DNA of 64,000 bases from an uncultured Owenweeksia sp. (GCA_937146805.1 CAKZRR010000021.1:62001-126000); one strand, 5' to 3'. Counted from the first letter of the stretch, positions 9,141 to 18,604 are shown. The notes: generated from the letters alone by a model not told the origin. Translations and numbers: made by a program.

Positions 9141-10592
9141 TTGCGCGGTACATTTTTATCCAAATTTTCACTTTTCCCCATCCTACTGGTCTTGGTTGCC
9201 CTAAGCTCTTGCGATAAAGGCAGCGCCAACAGTAACCTAGCGCCCAACACCCACATGGCGTATGAGGCTATTAACCTTAGCGGGGATTTAAGGCTTAACT
9301 CAAAAGTGACCTTAAGCTGGTATGGTACCGATAAAGACGGTTATGTATCAGGTTATGAAATTTCTTTTGATGGAAATACTTGGTTTAAAACCGCCACTCA
9401 AGATTCTACCTTTATTTTTGGCTTACAAGCTGGACAAGACACAGCCGATATCGACTTTTTTGTACGCTCTATTGACGAGAAAAACGTGGTTGACCCCACT
9501 CCTGCCTATCTTAAAATACCTTTAAAAAACACCCCTCCCCAAGCTAGTTTTACAGCCGATAGATGCTCAAAAGACACTGCCTTTGTAGCCAGCACATTCT
9601 TCTGGTCTTCATCTGATCCTGATGGAGATGAAACCATAAAGCAAGCCTTTATAAAAATTAACACAGGCGATTGGGTAGAGGTAAACAAAAATCAAAGTCT
9701 TGTTTCCTTTTTGGTAGATTCGGCAGTAGCCAATGGCAATGCGCAAAGCGAAATTTATTACGCCACCAATACCGATCCCGAAGCCAATATGGTAAACGGG
9801 ATGCTGGTTGATGGCCTCAACCAAGTATTTTTAAAAGTGATAGATATTGCTGGTGCCGAAAGCATGGTAGATAGCTCCAATGTATTTTACCTCAAAAACA
9901 AAAACCCATTAAGTACCACGCTTTGGATTTCTGGCCATGTGGCAAGCGTTGCCCAACAATACAAAGGCTTTTTAGATGCTGCTCAAGTATCCTACGACTT
10001 TTTAAATTACGGTGCCGATCAAGGTGCGCGCCAACCCGTTTATTGGAACCCTACGGTATCGCTGGTGTTAAACCGTTATGATAATGTTTTTATCAATGCG
10101 CCCAATACGCAGTTCCCAAATGTGGCTACAGGCGGTACGGCTACCTTGCTTAATTACTTGGCGCCCTTAATTCAAGATTTTTCAAAAGCGGGCAAGCCTA
10201 GTTTTATAAGTACCGCTTTAGCTAAAAACGAAGATTTTGAAGGCATTGCAGGCCCATTCCCCATTGAGGGGGTAACCCAATCAAAAGGGCAAGTACGCAT
10301 TTACCCCGATAGCAGCATTTATGCTATTGATAACACCTTGCCCAATCTAAAAGCCAATAGCATTATTTCGGGAGTAACTACGCTGCTTCCGTCTAACGAT
10401 GCCGAGCTGTATTATAGAGGTAGTATTACACCTTTACAGGGATGGGCTGGAGATAATGTTTTGGCTACAGCCCGAAGAAAAGATGGAAAATTAACCCAAG
10501 TTTTCTTTGGTATTGAACTGCACAATTACAGCAGTAACCCTAATTCGGTAGAGAACTTAATCGCACATATTTTCGACAATGAATTTAAGTAA
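9141..10592 (+). CDS. lipoprotein with Ig/Fn3-like domains, TonB receptor partner
   Basis: About 483 aa. The ORF track starts at TTG 9105, inside the terminator hairpin. I prefer TTG 9141 (or 9135), which gives a compact lipoprotein signal MRGTFLSKFSLFPILLVLVALSSC with lipobox LSSC. Fn3/Ig-like strands follow (KVTLSWYGTDKDGYVSGYEISFDG; SSDPDGDETIKQAFIKING-like), then a C-terminal alpha/beta region of unknown fold. No ATG is available near the N-terminus, so the start is non-canonical. Its end overlaps the TonB-dependent receptor gene by 14 nt, which suggests they work together at the outer membrane, as SusD-like or lipoprotein lids do with SusC-like receptors; the sequence is not SusD-like. 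Confidence 0.7.
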   Translation: MRGTFLSKFSLFPILLVLVALSSCDKGSANSNLAPNTHMAYEAINLSGDLRLNSKVTLSWYGTDKDGYVSGYEISFDGNTWFKTATQDSTFIFGLQAGQDTADIDFFVRSIDEKNVVDPTPAYLKIPLKNTPPQASFTADRCSKDTAFVASTFFWSSSDPDGDETIKQAFIKINTGDWVEVNKNQSLVSFLVDSAVANGNAQSEIYYATNTDPEANMVNGMLVDGLNQVFLKVIDIAGAESMVDSSNVFYLKNKNPLSTTLWISGHVASVAQQYKGFLDAAQVSYDFLNYGADQGARQPVYWNPTVSLVLNRYDNVFINAPNTQFPNVATGGTATLLNYLAPLIQDFSKAGKPSFISTALAKNEDFEGIAGPFPIEGVTQSKGQVRIYPDSSIYAIDNTLPNLKANSIISGVTTLLPSNDAELYYRGSITPLQGWAGDNVLATARRKDGKLTQVFFGIELHNYSSNPNSVENLIAHIFDNEFK

Positions 10593-13416
10593 GTGGCCCC
10601 TATTTTTGTTGTTCTTCCTTAGCGGGATTATAACTCTGGCGCAAAGCGAAACAGCCAGCTTAAGCGGAAAAATTATAGACGCTACCACGGGTGAGACCCT
10701 TATTGGGGCTTCCATTCAAATTGTGGGTACCTATAAAGGAGCTACGGCCAACCTAAAAGGTGAGTTTATAATAAAGGATATTAAACCAGGAGATTACCAA
10801 ATAAAATTTCAATTTATAGGCTACGAAACCAAGTTATACAACGATATCAGTTTTGCCCAAGGGGAAGCCAAAGTGATGGCAGTAAAACTCAAGGAACAAT
10901 CCGAATCGTTAAATGAAGTAGTGGTAATTGGCAGAAAAAACGAAGTGAATTTAGAACTAGCCGCCTCTGAGATTAGTATTACTGCAGAAGATTTAGCTGA
11001 GCTAAACACCCGCGATGTAAAAGAAGTACTAGAGCTACAAGCGGGGGTAATGAAAACACAGGATGGCCTTCAAATTAGAGGCGCTCGTGTTTACGAAACG
11101 GAATACATTGTAGATGGCATTAGTGCTCAAGATCCTTTGGCTGGAACCGGTTTTGGAGTAGATGTTTCCAGTTCGTCTATCTCAAGTATTGATTTAATTA
11201 CCGGTGGTGCCGGAGCCGAATTTGGTGGTGGATCATCCGGTGTGGTAAACACAAAAATTAAAGAAGGTGGCGAAAAATTAGAAGTTTCAGGGAGCTGGCA
11301 GCGCGATTACTTTGCTGACTCTGACATAGCCAGCTCTTTTAATACAGACAGAGCCGAGGTAAGCTTAGGAACACCTATCCCCTTCACCAAAAACAAATTA
11401 ACCCTCTTTACCAACGTAAGTTTATTTCTTACCGATGAGTATTTTGGCTCGCAAGCCACGCAACTACACAGCTCGCTTTTTAGCGAAAGTGATTTTTGGG
11501 CACCGCGCCAAACCAACAGCTATTCCAACACCATTAAGCTGGCCTATAAGTTAAAAGCCGGTACCAAAATTACACTTACCAACCAGCATTCGTTAGGTGT
11601 AAACCAAAACACCCGAAGTTTACAAATTGTAGGTTTTGATGCCATTTTAACACCCGGTTTTCAATACAACCGAAGTTTAAATTTAGATAACGCCACTACC
11701 TACACGCATCACTCCAATCTTACCGCACTTAACATCAGCCACTTAATTAGTAAAAAAGTAGGGTTAAGTCTTTCGCTTGGCCGATTGTTTACCAACCTTA
11801 GAGCCGATGCCAATGGCCGCCCTTTTAGAAGCGAAACAGTAGATCAATTACTAGACGAAGAATCTATCATTACCAACCCATTGGCGGTGTTTAACCCCAA
11901 CGATCCCAGCGGTATTTACTTTATTTTACCCGGAGATGGCCTCATTAACAATGGTGGTATTACGCCTGTTTGGCACGATCACTTTGTGCAAGAATACTCA
12001 GTAAATGCCAAGGTAAATTACATCCCTAGTAAAACACACTCTTTTACGGCAGGCTGGCAAAATAAATTTAAAGAATACCAATGGGTAGATGTTACCCGAC
12101 CATGGGTGGGAGCGCCAATTGCACTAAACGATTCCGTTTCTACGGCCTCTATTAGTATTGGCTCCAGCAACGATATTTGGCATGTAAAACCCATTGAAGG
12201 CGGCTTTTTTGTACAGGATAAAATCACCTATAAAGGAATTATTGCCACCCTAGGTTTTCGATACACCTATTGGGCTCCAGGTAAATTTGCCGATGATGCC
12301 GTTAACGACCCACAAGCACCAGTTATAGATCAAGTTAGAGAAGACTACCTAGACAAAACAACCTCCTTTGCAGGCCTCCGCTGGAAAGCGCGTTTACTAC
12401 CTAAGGTAAATGTGAGCTTTCCGGTTACCGAAAACAACGTAATGTACTTTAACTATGGGCACAGTATGCGATTGCCACACCCTAGGTTTGTATATGCTGG
12501 TTTAGACCCCGTATATCAGGATCGCTCCTTCCTTTCTAACTTGGGTAACCCCGATTTAGATCCGGAGGTAAACGTATCGTACGAATTGGGTTTAAAATCG
12601 CACATCACCAAAGATTTGGGATTAACCTTTGCTGCTTACAACAACAACCGCTTTGATTACATTGTTTCTAGAAGTGCCTTGGTAAAAGATCAAACGGGTC
12701 GTTTGGTTTCCAAAACCTTTTACATCAATCAAGATTACGCCAAAATTTTGGGTGTAGAACTAGGCTTACACTACCGATTCAACTCCTATTTACGTGCTTT
12801 TGGTAATGCCGCCTATCAATTGGCCCGAGGAAAATCAAACTCGGCTAGAGAGTCCAGTTTACAAATTGCACAAGATGGAGAAGTAGCGCTAACTAGCGAA
12901 AACTATTTATCGTTTGATAGACCTTGGAACACCAACTTAGGTTTGATTTTTACGCCCAACAAAAAAATGAAAAATGCCTTTTTCAATAAACTAGATGGAT
13001 TGAGCATGTACCTTTCCTATCAGTTTACATCGGGCTACCGTTATACTCCCGAAGAGAAAACAGGCGTAAACCAATTGGGCCGCCCCATGTATGAATCACA
13101 AATTGACAAGTACCTAGAGGCCAAAGCTAAAGACTGGCACAAAGTAGATTTAAAGGTGGGCTACAATATCCCAATGGGTAAGAAAAAGGGCAATGGAGTG
13201 GCTTTAAGTTTAGAAGTTAGAAACCTACTAGACACTAAAAATTCGCAAATAATAAACGCAGTAACAGGCCAGGCCTATGAGTATGGCGATGATGTGCCTA
13301 ACAGCTGGCGCGATTTACGATACAACGGCCCGCAGCAAGAAGGTCAAGACCCACGAAACCCCGCCCGATACTTAGCACCTCGCCAAATTTTATACGGTAT
13401 CTCATTTAAGTTTTAA
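10579..13416 (+). CDS. TonB-dependent outer membrane receptor
   Basis: A 945-aa receptor with a signal peptide (residues 1-22), a carboxypeptidase-regulatory-like domain (about 25-108: SLSGKIIDATTGETLIGASI..), a plug domain (about 120-225: LELQAGVMKTQDGLQIRGARVYETEYIVDG) and a beta barrel ending in ILYGISFKF, with the usual terminal Phe. The general role is TonB-driven import of a large ligand, or gating of export. It overlaps the upstream lipoprotein gene by 14 nt and shares its stop/start (TAATG) with the PorV/PorQ-like gene. The ligand is unknown; no SusD partner is present, so a glycan-utilisation locus is not supported. Confidence 0.9.
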   Translation: MNLSKWPLFLLFFLSGIITLAQSETASLSGKIIDATTGETLIGASIQIVGTYKGATANLKGEFIIKDIKPGDYQIKFQFIGYETKLYNDISFAQGEAKVMAVKLKEQSESLNEVVVIGRKNEVNLELAASEISITAEDLAELNTRDVKEVLELQAGVMKTQDGLQIRGARVYETEYIVDGISAQDPLAGTGFGVDVSSSSISSIDLITGGAGAEFGGGSSGVVNTKIKEGGEKLEVSGSWQRDYFADSDIASSFNTDRAEVSLGTPIPFTKNKLTLFTNVSLFLTDEYFGSQATQLHSSLFSESDFWAPRQTNSYSNTIKLAYKLKAGTKITLTNQHSLGVNQNTRSLQIVGFDAILTPGFQYNRSLNLDNATTYTHHSNLTALNISHLISKKVGLSLSLGRLFTNLRADANGRPFRSETVDQLLDEESIITNPLAVFNPNDPSGIYFILPGDGLINNGGITPVWHDHFVQEYSVNAKVNYIPSKTHSFTAGWQNKFKEYQWVDVTRPWVGAPIALNDSVSTASISIGSSNDIWHVKPIEGGFFVQDKITYKGIIATLGFRYTYWAPGKFADDAVNDPQAPVIDQVREDYLDKTTSFAGLRWKARLLPKVNVSFPVTENNVMYFNYGHSMRLPHPRFVYAGLDPVYQDRSFLSNLGNPDLDPEVNVSYELGLKSHITKDLGLTFAAYNNNRFDYIVSRSALVKDQTGRLVSKTFYINQDYAKILGVELGLHYRFNSYLRAFGNAAYQLARGKSNSARESSLQIAQDGEVALTSENYLSFDRPWNTNLGLIFTPNKKMKNAFFNKLDGLSMYLSYQFTSGYRYTPEEKTGVNQLGRPMYESQIDKYLEAKAKDWHKVDLKVGYNIPMGKKKGNGVALSLEVRNLLDTKNSQIINAVTGQAYEYGDDVPNSWRDLRYNGPQQEGQDPRNPARYLAPRQILYGISFKF

Positions 13417-14441
13417 TGGATATGAAAAAGCATATAGCCCTTTTTATAAGCCTTTGCCTCGCCTTTTCACTACAAGCGCAAGTCCTTCCCAATTTTGGTG
13501 GCGAACGTGCCGGTTTATCAACTTTAAGTTTCTTAAAAAACGATCTTAACCCTCGTTCGGTAGCTTTGGGCGGTGCCAGTGTTTCCCTTTCGGGAGATGG
13601 CTATTCGGTACTAAGCAATCCTGCTGCCCTTACAGATATTGAAAATACTACACTCAGCCTTTCGCATTTAGTAATTGGCGCTGGTATTCATCAATCCCTG
13701 GCCAGCTTTGCCTTGCCTCTAAATAACAAAGTAAGTGCTTTGGCGCTTAGTGTAAACTCACTTAACTCGGGCGAAATGGAAGAACGCACCGAATTTCAGC
13801 CAACCGGTACCGGCCGTAAAGTTTTTGTGAGCCACATGGCCTCTAGCCTTACCTACTCGCGTAAACTATCCAGTGTATTTAATGCCGCAGTTAGCCTCAA
13901 ATATATTTACGAATCTATGGCTGAATTTACCAACCATTACATGGCTGTGGATGTAGGCTTCTTATACAAAACCGATTTTAAAGATTTGAAATTTGCCGTG
14001 ATGGTTCAAAACTTTGGTGGCAATTCAACTTTATCGAAAAACGAAGATATTCCAGTACTTTTTAATCGAGATACAGGTATAAACCTTGGCGCCAACACCG
14101 TACCTACCGTATTTAGTTTAGGACTTAGTTTAGTACCTTTTAAGCAAGAAAAGCAAAGTTTAATGGCAGCCGTTCAGCTAAATCATCCCAACGATAATGC
14201 CGAAAACCTACGCTTTGGGTTAGAGTACGAATTGCGAGAATTATTTTATGCTCGTGCTGGTTATAAATTAAGTGTGGCACATCAAAGCTATCCCACATTT
14301 GGTGTAGGTATTCGCACCCGTGTTGGAGCCCACCCCTTAATGTTTGATTACTCCATTAACCCAACACAGTACATGGGTTTTCAGCAAAGTATAGGTTTGC
14401 GCCTTGCTTTAAATAATGACAGTAGAAGCGAAGAAAGATGA
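13416..14441 (+). CDS. PorV/PorQ-family outer membrane beta-barrel protein
   Basis: A 341-aa secreted barrel protein. After the signal peptide come the family hallmarks GLSTLSFLKNDLNPRSVALGGA and VLSNPAALTDIENTTLSL, then alternating strands to the end. PorV carries T9SS cargo from the translocon to the attachment complex, and PorQ-type relatives belong to the same pathway. A member embedded in a cluster of T9SS cargo and a TonB receptor suggests a dedicated shuttle or anchor for these cargo proteins (inference). The start overlaps the receptor stop by 1 nt, and the end overlaps the next start (ATGA, 4 nt). The housekeeping PorV is presumably elsewhere in the genome. Confidence 0.8.
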   Translation: MDMKKHIALFISLCLAFSLQAQVLPNFGGERAGLSTLSFLKNDLNPRSVALGGASVSLSGDGYSVLSNPAALTDIENTTLSLSHLVIGAGIHQSLASFALPLNNKVSALALSVNSLNSGEMEERTEFQPTGTGRKVFVSHMASSLTYSRKLSSVFNAAVSLKYIYESMAEFTNHYMAVDVGFLYKTDFKDLKFAVMVQNFGGNSTLSKNEDIPVLFNRDTGINLGANTVPTVFSLGLSLVPFKQEKQSLMAAVQLNHPNDNAENLRFGLEYELRELFYARAGYKLSVAHQSYPTFGVGIRTRVGAHPLMFDYSINPTQYMGFQQSIGLRLALNNDSRSEER

Positions 14442-15652
14442 GAATACGAAGCAGTTTTTGTTTTTTGGTGAGTTTGGTTCTTTTAATGAGCTCGTGCGAA
14501 AAATATTTTGGCGATAAAACCAGCCTCGACTTTATTGATATACCCAATTTTGAAGCGCGAGAGGTGGCTTATGTTCCTATTCAACCAGTACTCAAAAGCT
14601 TTGTAAAACCTGTAGATATTACCATAGGCTTTGATGAACTTATTTATGTGGTTGATGAGTTTACCGAAGAAGTAATTTCGATGGACGAAGCTGGAAATAT
14701 TATTGGCCGAATGGAAATACCAGGTGCTACCGCTGTGGTACAAGACAGACGTTTTGATTTATTAGTAATTGGCACAAAAGATACGGTTGTAAACAGTGGT
14801 GGTATAGATACCACCCTAAGCTTTACCGCTATTTATAGAATTAGAATGCTCGGTGCCAACGGATACGGACTTAATAATGGGCAAATAATTAACGAAATTG
14901 TACACCCTTTTTACTTCAAAAGCAGCTATTCAGGTAGTGATAGGCAAGTACGTTTTAATAGAATCGCTATTCTTGCAGATAATGGAAATCCGGATCGAAA
15001 CAATCAGTACTATGTGAGCCGCTCAGGTTCCTCTAATAATGGGTTAAACCCCGATGATGCCATTTTGTGGTTTAACAACACCGATGAACTTGTTTCGGGT
15101 ATTTCGGTAAACACCTCTTCTGGCCTATTTAACGATTACTTCGAATCGCCATTTGGCTTAGTAGGAATGGCTCAACCACCCCAATTTACGGCAAACAATG
15201 GTGGTGATTTCATCTACACCTCTTTAGACGAAAGCAATGCCATAAAAATACAATACATCGAATTTTTAGAGAGCGATGTGGGAGCCGAATTTAGGGCGCG
15301 AATTTTAGCTACAGGAGATACTTCTAAGGCTGATGGATTTATTAACAGCCCCAACCGTTTTAAACAGCCCAAAGATATTACGGTAGCGGGAGATGCTTCC
15401 AGCTACATTTTTATTGTTGATGCCGAAACCGACTCTTTATACCAATTTACCCTATCCGGATATGAAGGTGTGCAACCACCAGCCGCATCCGGGCTTAGCA
15501 AGTTTCAAAAGGCCAGTTTTGGTGGCACTGGAGATGGTTTAACTCAATTTAGAAATCCAACCGCAGTGGCTTACTACAACAAAGTTCTATACGTAGCTGA
15601 TGCTGGAAACGGGCGTGTATTACGGTTTAAGCTTACACTGGATTTTGATTAA
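14438..15652 (+). CDS. lipoprotein with NHL-like beta-propeller
   Basis: A 404-aa lipoprotein with signal LVSLVLLMSSCEKYF (lipobox MSSC). Repeated blades such as VKPVDITIGFDELIYVVDE, PKDITVAGDASSYIFIVDAETDSLYQF and FRNPTAVAYYNKVLYVADAGNGRVLRF are characteristic of NHL-type propellers, which usually bind proteins or carbohydrates. It is the last gene of the coupled series, translationally coupled to the PorV/PorQ-like gene, and is likely located at the outer membrane. No catalytic residues are seen. It could be a surface scaffold for the cluster. Confidence 0.78.
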   Translation: MRIRSSFCFLVSLVLLMSSCEKYFGDKTSLDFIDIPNFEAREVAYVPIQPVLKSFVKPVDITIGFDELIYVVDEFTEEVISMDEAGNIIGRMEIPGATAVVQDRRFDLLVIGTKDTVVNSGGIDTTLSFTAIYRIRMLGANGYGLNNGQIINEIVHPFYFKSSYSGSDRQVRFNRIAILADNGNPDRNNQYYVSRSGSSNNGLNPDDAILWFNNTDELVSGISVNTSSGLFNDYFESPFGLVGMAQPPQFTANNGGDFIYTSLDESNAIKIQYIEFLESDVGAEFRARILATGDTSKADGFINSPNRFKQPKDITVAGDASSYIFIVDAETDSLYQFTLSGYEGVQPPAASGLSKFQKASFGGTGDGLTQFRNPTAVAYYNKVLYVADAGNGRVLRFKLTLDFD

Positions 15653-15743
15653 AAAGGTATTTCGAAAAGTAAGTGATTGTAAGCGTAAACTCAGCTAGAT
15701 ATAGCGATAAACCTTGAAACGCAGAATTATTGGCTTAAAATCC

Positions 15744-15751
15744 TATATTTG
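15744..15751 (+). promoter_or_regulatory. promoter core TATATTTG
   Basis: Exact TAnnTTTG match only 6 nt before the ATG at 15758. This implies a leaderless or nearly leaderless message and fixes the start choice. Confidence 0.6.
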
Positions 15752-15757
15752 TTGATT

Positions 15758-16159
15758 ATGAAACGTTACGGATTTCTATTTGTGTTCACTTTTGCGCTTC
15801 TTTTGGCTTTGCCAAAATGGAGTACCGCACAGGTGGCACCCGGTAACGTAGCCTGCCAAGTGTACATTCCCAATGCTTTTACGCCTAATGGCGATAATAT
15901 TAATGAAGAGTTTGTTTTACAACATTCAGAGAGTTGTAATTTCTCAAAGTACAGTCTTAAGATTTTTGATCGTTGGGGATCGTTAGTATTTGAAACGGAC
16001 AAGTTTGATAGTGAACGCGGTTGGGATGGCACCAAAAACGGTGTTAAATTAAATAAAGGTGTTTATATGTATCGCCTGCAAGGTAAAATCACACCTATAA
16101 ACCCGTCCGCTGAATCGTCCTTTATCTCACGGCAAGGAACCGTAGTTCTAATTCGCTAA
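15758..16159 (+). CDS. stand-alone T9SS type B sorting domain (gliding motility-associated C-terminal domain) protein
   Basis: About 133 aa: a signal peptide (MKRYGFLFVFTFALLLALPKWSTAQ) followed almost directly by a complete type B (CHU_C-like) domain with its hallmarks VYIPNAFTPNGDNINEEF, YSLKIFDRWGSLVFET, GWDGTKNG and LNKGVYMYRL. In most proteins this domain is the tail of a very large adhesin, so a protein with no passenger is unusual. The ORF-track start (TTG 15749) lies inside the promoter core; ATG 15758 is better. A terminator follows at once. It might be a remnant of a larger gene, or a real small surface or T9SS-saturating protein. Confidence 0.85.
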   Translation: MKRYGFLFVFTFALLLALPKWSTAQVAPGNVACQVYIPNAFTPNGDNINEEFVLQHSESCNFSKYSLKIFDRWGSLVFETDKFDSERGWDGTKNGVKLNKGVYMYRLQGKITPINPSAESSFISRQGTVVLIR

Positions 16160-16170
16160 CCCACTTACCA

Positions 16171-16199
16171 GCCTCGAAATTATCTCGAGGCTTTTTTTT
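16171..16199 (+). terminator. intrinsic terminator
   Basis: A 7-bp stem, GCCTCGA / TCGAGGC, has a 7-nt loop and is followed by eight T, just after the type B domain gene. Confidence 0.87.
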
Positions 16200-16254
16200 G
16201 TCTGCTAACTAATCGTTATCGCTTATCTTAGAAGCCTTAACGCCAATCTTACTT

Positions 16255-17046
16255 ATGAAACTTTGCAACGGACGGCACTCATTACCAAGTATTTTTTCCT
16301 GGATTCTCCTCCTATTTTTGATACAAAGTAGCAGACCTATTTACGGGCAAAACCAGCATTTTATGCCTTTCGGTTTAAGCTTTGGCTTTGAAACCGTAAA
16401 AGATGAAGCATTATCACCTGTCAGCTACTCGGGGCCATTAGGTGGTGTGCTTATAGGTTATCAATTTGAATCTGAAAAATGGTTAACCCATCTACATTTA
16501 AATGGATTAGGAGGTTACCAACACCCTGATGTAAATAGAGAAAATAACAAAAGTGAAACCCTTAGCGGGTTGGTAAGAGCCAACTTAATGGGTGCACGAA
16601 GAATTTTTGTTTTAAAGGACTGGCACGTATATGGCGGACTCAACTCTATTAATCTAGTAGATTACCGCCAGCACAACCGCTATGGTAACAGCTCCGAAAA
16701 CTTTGTGGGACATCTTAGCCTTGGACCAATACTGACCACACAGCGCAACTTTGAGCTGTTTCAAAAACAATGGTTATTCCATTTCCAATTTTCATTCCCG
16801 GTAGGTACTTACTATTTTAGACCCGGTTACGTAAAACCTCTCAGTAATCAAGAAATAGGAAATAAGGACTTTGCCTTTTGGGGTGACTTTTATCTCTTAG
16901 AAACAAAAACGGAGCTTAGATGGATACTTAAAAATGAAAACCAATTGCGACTTACCTATCATTGGGAGTTTTCGCAACTGGATAAACTCAATAAGGTTCA
17001 AACCAATTTGCAACAAGTTTCACTTTCAACCGTATTTAAGTTTTGA
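16255..17046 (+). CDS. secreted protein of unknown function, probable outer membrane beta-barrel
   Basis: A 263-aa protein with a hydrophobic N-terminal signal (SIFSWILLLFLIQSSRPIYGQ). The rest alternates polar and hydrophobic residues in short strands with aromatic girdle residues (YGGLNSINLVDYR, WLFHFQFSFPVGTYYF) and ends SLSTVFKF, with a terminal Phe as in outer membrane barrels. I do not recognise a family. It overlaps the S41 peptidase start by 4 nt (TTGA), so the two are translationally coupled and probably cooperate. Confidence 0.65.
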   Translation: MKLCNGRHSLPSIFSWILLLFLIQSSRPIYGQNQHFMPFGLSFGFETVKDEALSPVSYSGPLGGVLIGYQFESEKWLTHLHLNGLGGYQHPDVNRENNKSETLSGLVRANLMGARRIFVLKDWHVYGGLNSINLVDYRQHNRYGNSSENFVGHLSLGPILTTQRNFELFQKQWLFHFQFSFPVGTYYFRPGYVKPLSNQEIGNKDFAFWGDFYLLETKTELRWILKNENQLRLTYHWEFSQLDKLNKVQTNLQQVSLSTVFKF

Positions 17047-18053
17047 AAAAGTTAATCCTATTAGTGCTAATAGCAGGCACCAGTTTAAGCTGTAAAAAAG
17101 TGTTGATGGATGAAAATCCGGCCAACAATGCTCGTGAAAACTTTGAAATTTTATGGCAAACCGTAAACGATAAGTATACCTTTTTTGAGCTAAAAAATAT
17201 TAATTGGGATAGCGTATATCATCATTACGATACGCAAGTATATAATGGTATGAGCGAGCAAGAATTGTTTACTGTACTAGACAGTATGCTTTTTGACCTA
17301 AGAGATGGCCATGTAAATCTAACCGCTCCATTTAACATGAGCCGTAACTGGCAATGGTACCTTAATTACCCAGATAACTTTAGTTACGAATTACTTGAGC
17401 GAAAGTACCTCACCAATGCACATAAAATAGCAGGCGGGCTGCAATACACCATTATAGATTCGGTAGGGTATATTTATCATGCCAGTTTTTCTCGGGGTTT
17501 TACCTTAGAAAACCTAGATGCCGTTATGACCTATATGAAAGGAACCAAGGGTTTGATTGTAGATGTTAGAAACAATGGCGGTGGTTATTTAAACAATGCC
17601 TTTGCATTGGCCCAGCGCTTGGTAACCGAAGAAAAATTGGCCATGGTAACCTTTGAAAAAGCCGGTGCCGAAAAAGACAATATGGGCAATGGCTTGGGAT
17701 ACAGTTTAGGTCCATCGGATGGCGTAAACTACAAAGGTGAGGTAGCTATTCTTACCAATCGTAGGTGTTACTCGGCCACCAATACTTTTGCTGCCCTTTT
17801 ATTTCCGTTTGATAATATTACCCAAATTGGCGACCAAACAGGTGGTGGCGGTGGAATACCTATTGACAACGAGTTACCAAACGGTTGGCAATACCGTTTT
17901 TCGGCTACGATCTCACTGCTTGCTGTAGATGACACCACTTTTTACAACATGGAGTCTGGTATTCCTCCTCAAATACTGGAACAAACGACCCCAGCTAATA
18001 TTGCCAATGGGAAAGATCCCATTTTGGAGAGAGCTCTTAGTAGGTTTCAATAA
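17043..18053 (+). CDS. S41 family peptidase, lipoprotein
   Basis: A 336-aa lipoprotein (LIAGTSLSCKK, lipobox LSC) that starts at a TTG overlapping the upstream stop. The N-terminal helical part ends in FDLRDGHVNL, the S41 motif, with the tail-specific protease core after it: GLIVDVRNNGGGYLNNAFALAQ and the nucleophile region NRRCYSATNTFAALL, with Ser as the probable catalytic residue. No PDZ domain is obvious, so it is the short Bacteroidota type. It probably acts in the periplasm on proteins or peptides. Confidence 0.85.
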   Translation: MKKLILLVLIAGTSLSCKKVLMDENPANNARENFEILWQTVNDKYTFFELKNINWDSVYHHYDTQVYNGMSEQELFTVLDSMLFDLRDGHVNLTAPFNMSRNWQWYLNYPDNFSYELLERKYLTNAHKIAGGLQYTIIDSVGYIYHASFSRGFTLENLDAVMTYMKGTKGLIVDVRNNGGGYLNNAFALAQRLVTEEKLAMVTFEKAGAEKDNMGNGLGYSLGPSDGVNYKGEVAILTNRRCYSATNTFAALLFPFDNITQIGDQTGGGGGIPIDNELPNGWQYRFSATISLLAVDDTTFYNMESGIPPQILEQTTPANIANGKDPILERALSRFQ

Positions 18054-18569
18054 TTAATCTTTGAGCCAACTAGAGTACATCACATAATTGTTCGCAATGC
18101 GGTCGATTTCACCATGTAATAACTCAGGAGTGATGTCCTTTACTTTTTTGGCAGGCACACCAGCATAAATACTACCACTTTCTACATGCGTTCCTTGTAA
18201 AAGCACCGCTCCAGCTGCAATTATAGAGTTACTCTCAATTACGCAGTCATCCATAACAATAGCACCCATGCCAATCAAAACATTATCGTGTACCGTGCAA
18301 CCATGGGCAATGGCATTATGCCCAATAGATACATTATTACCTATAGTAAGCGGGTGCTTTTGATAAGTACAATGTAACGTGGCATTGTCCTGCACGTTTA
18401 CCTTGTTTCCCATTTTTACCGAATGTACATCTCCGCGTATTACGGCACCGTACCAAATACTGCAATCGTCTCCCATTTCAACATCGCCTACCAGGGTGGC
18501 ATTTTCTGCCAAAAAACAATTGCTGCCCATTTTAGGGTGCTTACCTTTTACTTCTTTTACTAAAGCCAT
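18054..18569 (-). CDS. gamma-carbonic anhydrase family protein
   Basis: A 171-aa left-handed beta-helix protein with hexapeptide repeats. Family features: IWYGAVIRGDVHSV, NVQDNATLHC and GHNAIAHGC, which carry the His residues that bind the metal in gamma-class carbonic anhydrases, and the tail YAGVPAKKVKDI. It probably hydrates CO2 or belongs to the related PaaY/YrdA group, whose physiological role is often unclear. It is convergent with, and directly abuts, the S41 peptidase gene. It diverges from nfu with a clear promoter core at 18597. Confidence 0.88.
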   Translation of the reverse strand: MALVKEVKGKHPKMGSNCFLAENATLVGDVEMGDDCSIWYGAVIRGDVHSVKMGNKVNVQDNATLHCTYQKHPLTIGNNVSIGHNAIAHGCTVHDNVLIGMGAIVMDDCVIESNSIIAAGAVLLQGTHVESGSIYAGVPAKKVKDITPELLHGEIDRIANNYVMYSSWLKD

Positions 18570-18596
18570 TATCGAGTTTAACTATTAATTGCCAAA

Positions 18597-18604
18597 CAAA
18601 GGTA
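18597..18604 (-). promoter_or_regulatory. promoter core TACCTTTG (reverse) for the carbonic anhydrase gene
   Basis: On the minus strand this is an exact TAnnTTTG 27 nt before the start at 18569. It is back to back with the nfu promoter core at 18638. Confidence 0.6.

Noticed and set aside
10579-13416. Polysaccharide utilisation locus (SusC/SusD)
   Set aside because: The receptor has no SusD-like partner and no glycoside hydrolase lies nearby.
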